The notes under the pieces: generated by a model
Told to the model about the DNA's origin: nothing
Database searches by the model: none
What the model saw: the letters and a program-made list of their open reading frames with translations, nothing else
Source of the DNA: Eretmocerus hayati
Lineage: Eukaryota > Arthropoda > Insecta > Hymenoptera > Aphelinidae
Assembly (NCBI GenBank): GCA_029851415.1
Contig: CM056741.1
Span: forward strand, 176,807,021-176,871,020
Reading direction: 5' to 3'
Length of the DNA: 64,000 nucleotides
Shown here: piece after piece, positions 58,301 to 64,000 of the stretch
How positions within the stretch are numbered: the stretch's first letter is position 1
Layout: the number at the start of each line of letters is the position of its first letter
Program-made: the position numbers and the translations under genes

Positions 58301-61271
58301 AATAAATTATAAATACGGTAGATGGTTTCTACTGTTTCGCTTTTTATTAAAAATTCAAAACGATGTTGAATTTTTGGACCAATTCGACGTCAGAGTTGAT
58401 AATAAAAATTGGAATTCGGGCTTTTTACGATCGAGAACTGGGCACTCATTTCGGGATCATGATTTTTTTTCCTCCCCGAAAATGTATCAATGCACTGGAA
58501 ACTTAGACAGCAAGCTTGATCCAGAGATGATCCAAACGAGGGATTACGAGAGCCATTATGTCGCGGTGCCCACAGGCCGCAGTTAGATATCAAATTTATC
58601 AATTTCTCGAAAGCTTAGAAAATCAATCAAACTGAAAAATCTGATCCCGTATGCAGGATGACAAATGTAGTATAGAATATTTGGCATGATCAATTAGCCA
58701 AAAATACATTAGTCAACATTGAAATCGAGGTCACTGTTGCTTGGTTACAGAATCTGATCGACTTGTGACAAAAGTGCACAATCCTCGTTTACATAGCAGA
58801 AACGATCGATTGAATTTGTCACCACCCCGTATTATTATACAGGGGACAACTGACCAACTGACCCGGCCTCTTGTTTGACTGTGTGCTCGTAAGTCTGTGC
58901 AAGTGTCAGCTCATCGTGAAGCCGTGCATCAACGACTAAGGGATCTTGTCTTCTGAATCAGCCAGAGAAAGCTTATTCAAAACTTCGAAACTGCACATGA
59001 TTGTCAGCTCCTGGTTTTCTGTTGTTTTTTGAGAATTAGTTTCAACTTTCCAGGCGGAGATCTCGTGTTTAGGAAGATTCTATCTATTCACTGGCTTTGC
59101 ATAATTTCGACTGAATTATTCACAGATAGTTTTCAGAAGCTGTGACAAATTATTTTCCACGGTAAAAAGTCACATTTACCTTGAATTCGCATGGGCTCTT
59201 TCAAAATCAAATCGGAAAATTGATTCCAATTGCTTTGCTCTCAAAACAAAAGCTGTACAATTCTAGGACCTGAAACGGGCATGTGACCACAAGACAAAAT
59301 TATACTAGTTAAATCTTGTTTGTGGAATAATCAAAAAGTCATGGAATTCCTGCGGTCATTTACTTTCAATGAGATTTTTCAAGGGGAACCTATTTTTTGA
59401 AGGCAATTCGATGCATTACGATGAGAAAAATAATAAAAGAATATACTTGAAGCTTTTTCCAGATTTTTTAACGCTCAGGCCATGAAAACCTTCTGTATCT
59501 GGAACAGCTTTATCTCCAATCCAAAATTGATTCTAGTGGTCAGATTTGTTTTCTCAAGTAAATAATTCTGGTTATAGAACACATGTATCATCATTTATTC
59601 GATATCTCACTCTCAAAACCAGTTCACAAATTATTTCAGACGAACCATGGAAATAACGTTCTAAACATAGTTTCCATCAAATCTCTTAACACACAAAATT
59701 TAGTATGTTTCATACAATCTACGGTGACATTCTATTCACTTGCAAATTCTGTTCTGTCGTAGTTAGCTTTGATCCAAATTAGCCCGATACACATTGTACT
59801 ACTTGAACCATGCGCGAGAAGCTCGTCAATTTCTCGCTCCGAGTGTTTCTAATGGGCTTCACGGTTGGTGCTGTACAGCTTTGTTCTCCTTGACGGTATT
59901 CAAATGACCGGCGGCGTATACATCTCGAATGTTCAGATTTGTTGCATTGTTTCGAGTGGATTCGCAATGCGTTTGTGACAGGTTATCAAGACGAACAGTT
60001 TGAATCCCGAGTAAAATTCATATCTATAAATAGAAAATTGAAACGTATTTTGAATAATCACAGCAATTCATTAGATATGAATCAATGTGGATTTCAGAGT
60101 TGGTTGGGAATAAGTTCTCGCGTCCTTCAAATGATTTCCACAAGTTATGAACATAATCCTCTAAGAACTTGGATATCCCATGGATGAGCAAATTATGCCA
60201 AATTTCATGTTGAATAGTTGTGGATTTGTATTTCTTCAACGAGCTTCAACCAGACAATTAATGTTTTATTCAGCTCCAATTGTAAAATTGTATTTCTTGA
60301 GGAATATATTTTGTATATTTCATTCCTACAATTCTTGATATCTTCAAAGTGTGAGAGATGAAATGAAAGGTATCACCACGCTTTTTATACACTGTTGGAA
60401 GAAATTTTTGAAATCAGTCGAAATTCGTCTTGAATCACAACAAACCCCTCAACCTTGTAATTTTAATTTTCAGACAATGCGAGAGCCTGATTTCAAGGTT
60501 TTTTCTTACATTGATGATTCTGCGGGAAAAATTTACCGAGGGATCTTTATTTGTTAGAATTTTTTTTTAGTTGACAATGAAGATTGTCATTCTCATTCTC
60601 AAGTGGATGAGTGCCTCACAAATGGGGCCGATTTTTAATGATTCGTAATTATTTACTCGTAAGGCATCGAAAAAATCTGAGAAATTCTGAAAAAATCTTC
60701 GTAGTCTATTCATTGAGTAGTGAGGAGAAAAAGTATGAAAAACACAAATTTTCCAAAACTCCAATTTTGCCTTTTTACACCTTTTTTATATCAGAAGAAG
60801 AGACATCTGTTATGTCAGGGCAAATTCATATGAAAATTTTAGTCTACCGAAAAATAGCTCTGCCTTACGATCGATGTTTTCAAAAATGTAATTTCAAGTC
60901 GAATCGACCACAAGTCGACTTCCCCGAATGGTTTGTCATGAACGCGTCAGAGGTACTCGGAAAAAATTACAGAGTTGCTCAAGAATTTCTCAAGAGCCCT
61001 AATCTTGAATACCGTTTTTTCAGGATCAACTCCTTGCATTTACTGGGCTTATTGCCGGATAAGTTACTGAGCTCTGCTTAAAGCGGTAACTGGATAAATC
61101 TGGACTTATTCCTGATAAAGCGCTTAGTGTCCACTAAAATTTAAAAAATCGGGAATGTTTCGATGTATTTCTCTCAGTGTCATCCTCTAAAGACAAAGTC
61201 ATTAATTTACTTATTGTTAATTCAAATTCCATATCAAGCTACTCATACAGAAACCATAGCCCTTTACAAAG

Positions 61272-61303
<32 letters not shown>

Positions 61304-62155
61304 GTCTTAAACGTATCGAACAGAGTTCTGAAAGCTCATGGCCGTACCTACAGATGATCGTTTCTAGCCTCGACAATTGCATTATAACGAGCACAGCTGC
61401 TGGTGCCGTTGTTGCTTATCGTGGCTCTCGTTTAATGGCCAACGGAAAAGAATTAGCCTTCTGCTATAGATATATCACAACCACAGCGATACGATAAGGG
61501 CATATCGATAGGGTAAAAGCTGCGGGTAGTGCACCGAGGCCAATAGCATGATAAGGGCTGGTGGCCTTTATAATGACGTGTATGCCATACTTCCTTGAGC
61601 TTTCCATTGTGGTCTCCTTGTGGTCGATCGATTTTTTGGATTATGTGGCTGCGAGGTCTACTTTGATGGAGAGTCATTTAATGTATGACTTATACCGATT
61701 GTGAAATCGAGGGAAAACTGTAATTGATGGTTGGCAAGGTTTATTATTTGAGAGATCAGAGGTAAATTGGTCAAGAAGAAGTAAATTCAAAGAGAATACT
61801 TTGTAATAGTTGAAACTTCCGTTTTCAGATTCATTGACATGAGAATCATGATAGGAAATTTTTTATAGATTGAAATCGTTGAGATGACTGAAATGTATGA
61901 TTATCGATGATTTTTCTGCAGCTCCAGTATTTTAATTTTACATTTTCTGCAACAGGTAACACATAGTTCTTCTGTTGGTTTTGCAACCTCTATAGTTTTT
62001 GGAATTCCTCGTACCGTAAATCGAATGAGTACTAAATAATGGCTTTCTTGTGCAAAATAGCAACAATTATCTCACAATCGAGACAAATCGATAAAATCTC
62101 GAGTAATCAGTCCTTGGGGTGAAAACATGGACGAAAGTGCTGCAATCTCATACTA
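58301..62155. other. No gene recognised; A29 run at 61272-61300
   Basis: The 29-A tract may be a retroposon tail, but I cannot identify the body upstream. The 156-codon plus frame at 60611-61081 is AT-rich without domain evidence. Confidence 0.4.
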
Positions 62156-62340
62156 AGGTAAATGTACCCAACTTGTTCCCATTAAGCCATTTTCTTAACA
62201 ACTTTGGACCGTCCCGATATTTTTCAACATACCTTACCTAATTTCAAAGACTGTTATAGATCCTTCGGAATGAGCTGAAGTAGGTTTAATTTTGACTAAC
62301 CAGAACCAAGCTGTCTTAATTTCCCACGGAAGGTCGTACC
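62156..62340 (+). mobile_element. TA-target DNA transposon, truncated third copy
   Basis: Starts TA|AGGTAAATGTACCCAACTT (62154 on) and continues ATTAAGCCATTTTCTTAACA, matching the reverse complement of the right end of copy 1. Only one terminus is present. It fades near an 11-C run at 62345-62355. Confidence 0.75.
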
Positions 62341-62769
62341 CAAGCCCCCCCCCCCTATCATTTGAAACTATTGTCGAGGATGTGAGTAAAATCGTTCTGC
62401 AACCACTTTTGGAGCTTTTCGCCGGTCCTAAACACTATTTCCGACCCATTTGATGAACACGTCCTGAGTGGTAAAATACGCTGCTAGAAGAGATTAGCAG
62501 AATGCTTTCTCTAGGCGGAATAGTCTAAGAGGTTCACTCGGATTGATGAGAAATTTGGAGAACTGACCAAATTCCAAAATCATGATTGGAATTCCCAAAA
62601 AATAGTTTCATTTCCCCTGTGGTCCAATCCATCTCAGACGCAACTCATACTCAGAAGTAGATATGAGTAAATAATTAATTTTAGATAAAATTTTGATTGA
62701 ATATCTTGATTTATTTTATCGAGAAACACTTTTAGGGTGATTAAGATGATCTAGACTCTAGTTTTACAA
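62341..62769. other. No gene recognised
   Basis: Spacer between the truncated TA element and the dispersed repeat. Confidence 0.4.
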
Positions 62770-64000
62770 GTGAAAACAATCGTTTGGTTAAGGTGGAGTT
62801 TTGATACAGTTGGTTTATAGATGATGAAAATGGAGTTCTTGGAGGAAATTTCGATTCTCGGAGTGAAAATTGGATTTGAATCAAACTTAAACGTAGTTGA
62901 ATCAAATTTGGTTTCAACCAATTGATGTAGGATTCTGGAAAAGTATCTCTCTAGCTCATTAAAAGGTAAATAGATAAGTTGTAGAGGGAAATACGAGCAA
63001 AAAATGAGTTTTGGATGAAATTTTTTTCTCATATTTTGAGCTATTTTTACAAGATTCACTTTTAGGGGAATTCAGATGACCTACACTTGTGTTTTCTGTG
63101 CAAGACATATCGTCTGGGTAAGACAAAATTCTGATATAGTTGGTGTAAAGATGATAGAAATGGAGTATTTTCAAAAAATTCGGATTTTTCGAGAATAAAT
63201 TTGATTTTGACTGTACTAAAACAAATTTTGAAAAAATTCGGTATCAACAAATCGATTTAGGATGACGTGAGAGTATCAGCTTAGTTTATTAAAATTTGAA
63301 TGGGTCGGTTTGAGGGGAAGATATGAGGAAAGTATGAATATTGGAAAAAATATTCTTGTATATTTTGAGTTATTTTTTCGAGGAAGCTAGTTAGGGCGAT
63401 TTGGGCTATCTAAACTGAGGTTTTTTTAGCAATGTCTGTAATTTGGTCGAGACGGAATTTTGATACAATTGGTCTCAATATGCTCAAAATGAAGTTTTTC
63501 TTGAAAATTTTCGTTTTTTCTGAAAATTTAGGTTTGTGGAGACTAAATGGAATTTCAGTATTAACCAATCGATGGATCAAGCCAAATAAACCATAGCCTA
63601 GGTAACCCAAATTGCCGTAAGATCAAGTTAGAAAGAGATATTTTCTTTCAAAAGTAGACAATTTTAGCGAATTCACCTCAATACACGTCTGAATTAAATT
63701 CAATTGGGAGAGGAGAGCAGCCAAATCACTGGTCTCATCTCTGAATGATTCGCTACAACTTGTAGAAAGGCAAAAATCGATGAAGTGGAGTGTAGGAGTG
63801 AAAGCGTGGCGGAAAAAAAAAACAACATACATACACACACACCCACAGACACATGCAAAGGGACGGAGAGATGAGTCACTGGGGGGTTTTTGAGGATTAT
63901 AAGGAGAAAAGTGTTACTTACAATCGTTAGATTTTGGCGAGAGGAATACGATGGTTGAAGCACTTTTGTGATAAGATGAATTATGTTGAAGAAAATATTG
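62770..64000. repeat. Dispersed 1.2-kb repeat, copy B (runs off the window)
   Basis: Collinear with 14697-15900 in the same orientation, including the terminal GGGACGGAG and TGTTACTTACAATC blocks. The same internal period of about 310 bp is seen. The copy probably continues past the window end. Confidence 0.75.

Noticed and set aside
58098..58586. 162-codon plus-strand open frame with poly-Pro
   Set aside because: The proline run is the poly(C) tract of a transposon-like end; the rest has no domain.
60611..61081. 156-codon plus-strand frame
   Set aside because: AT-rich Lys/Phe-biased translation with no domain or splice context.
61272..61300. Processed pseudogene marked by the A29 tract
   Set aside because: No recognisable coding body or target duplication could be seen upstream.

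Overview
This is nuclear DNA from a multicellular eukaryote, most likely an arthropod and probably an insect. The evidence is the strong AT richness, spliceosomal introns, chymotrypsin-fold (S1) serine protease homologues of insect style, a DIRS-type tyrosine-recombinase retrotransposon, hAT and TA-target DNA transposons, many foldback MITEs and long satellite arrays. Nothing looks bacterial. The species cannot be named from the sequence.

Layout. 1-5.5 kb: AT-rich, no recognisable gene, one SINE-like piece and an 84-bp tandem duplication. 5.5-10.4 kb: a 185-bp satellite array, split near its right end by a 1.64-kb foldback element with arms of about 640 bp. 10.4-16.0 kb: non-genic DNA with two foldback elements and one copy of a 1.2-kb dispersed repeat. 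16.0-21.0 kb: a second array of the same satellite (about 27 monomers) in the opposite orientation, so the two arrays form a giant inverted repeat. 21-24.3 kb: repeats and a non-autonomous TA-target transposon. 24.3-36.8 kb: the only host genes I can support, two paralogous minus-strand serine protease homologues (SPH1 intact, SPH2 frameshifted). Both have lost the catalytic His and Ser. They are separated by a complete 5.13-kb DIRS element (29151-34280). 36.8-42.4 kb: a gag-like retroelement relic, foldback MITEs and a deleted hAT element that is itself interrupted by a nested element. 42.4-64 kb: mostly unannotatable AT-rich DNA with a 1.3-kb field of CACTG/CAGTG motifs, several foldback MITEs, a second copy and a fragment of the TA-target element, and a second copy of the 1.2-kb dispersed repeat at the right edge.

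How the parts work together. The two SPH genes share exon structure (a signal-peptide exon ending in phase 1, then one long protease exon), the same His-to-Arg change in the active site and a 20-bp GATA-like block about 100-120 bp upstream of the start codon. They look like one ancient tandem duplication that was later loaded with transposons. The DIRS element is the most complete coding unit. Its gag is predicted to be spliced. A gag-pol overlap carries a canonical -1 slippery heptamer. The pol reading frame runs RT, RNase H, Dam-like methyltransferase, tyrosine recombinase and is broken by one TAG codon. Its inverted terminal repeats are identical over 127 bp, so it inserted recently. The remaining DNA is a record of repeated transposon insertion and satellite amplification.
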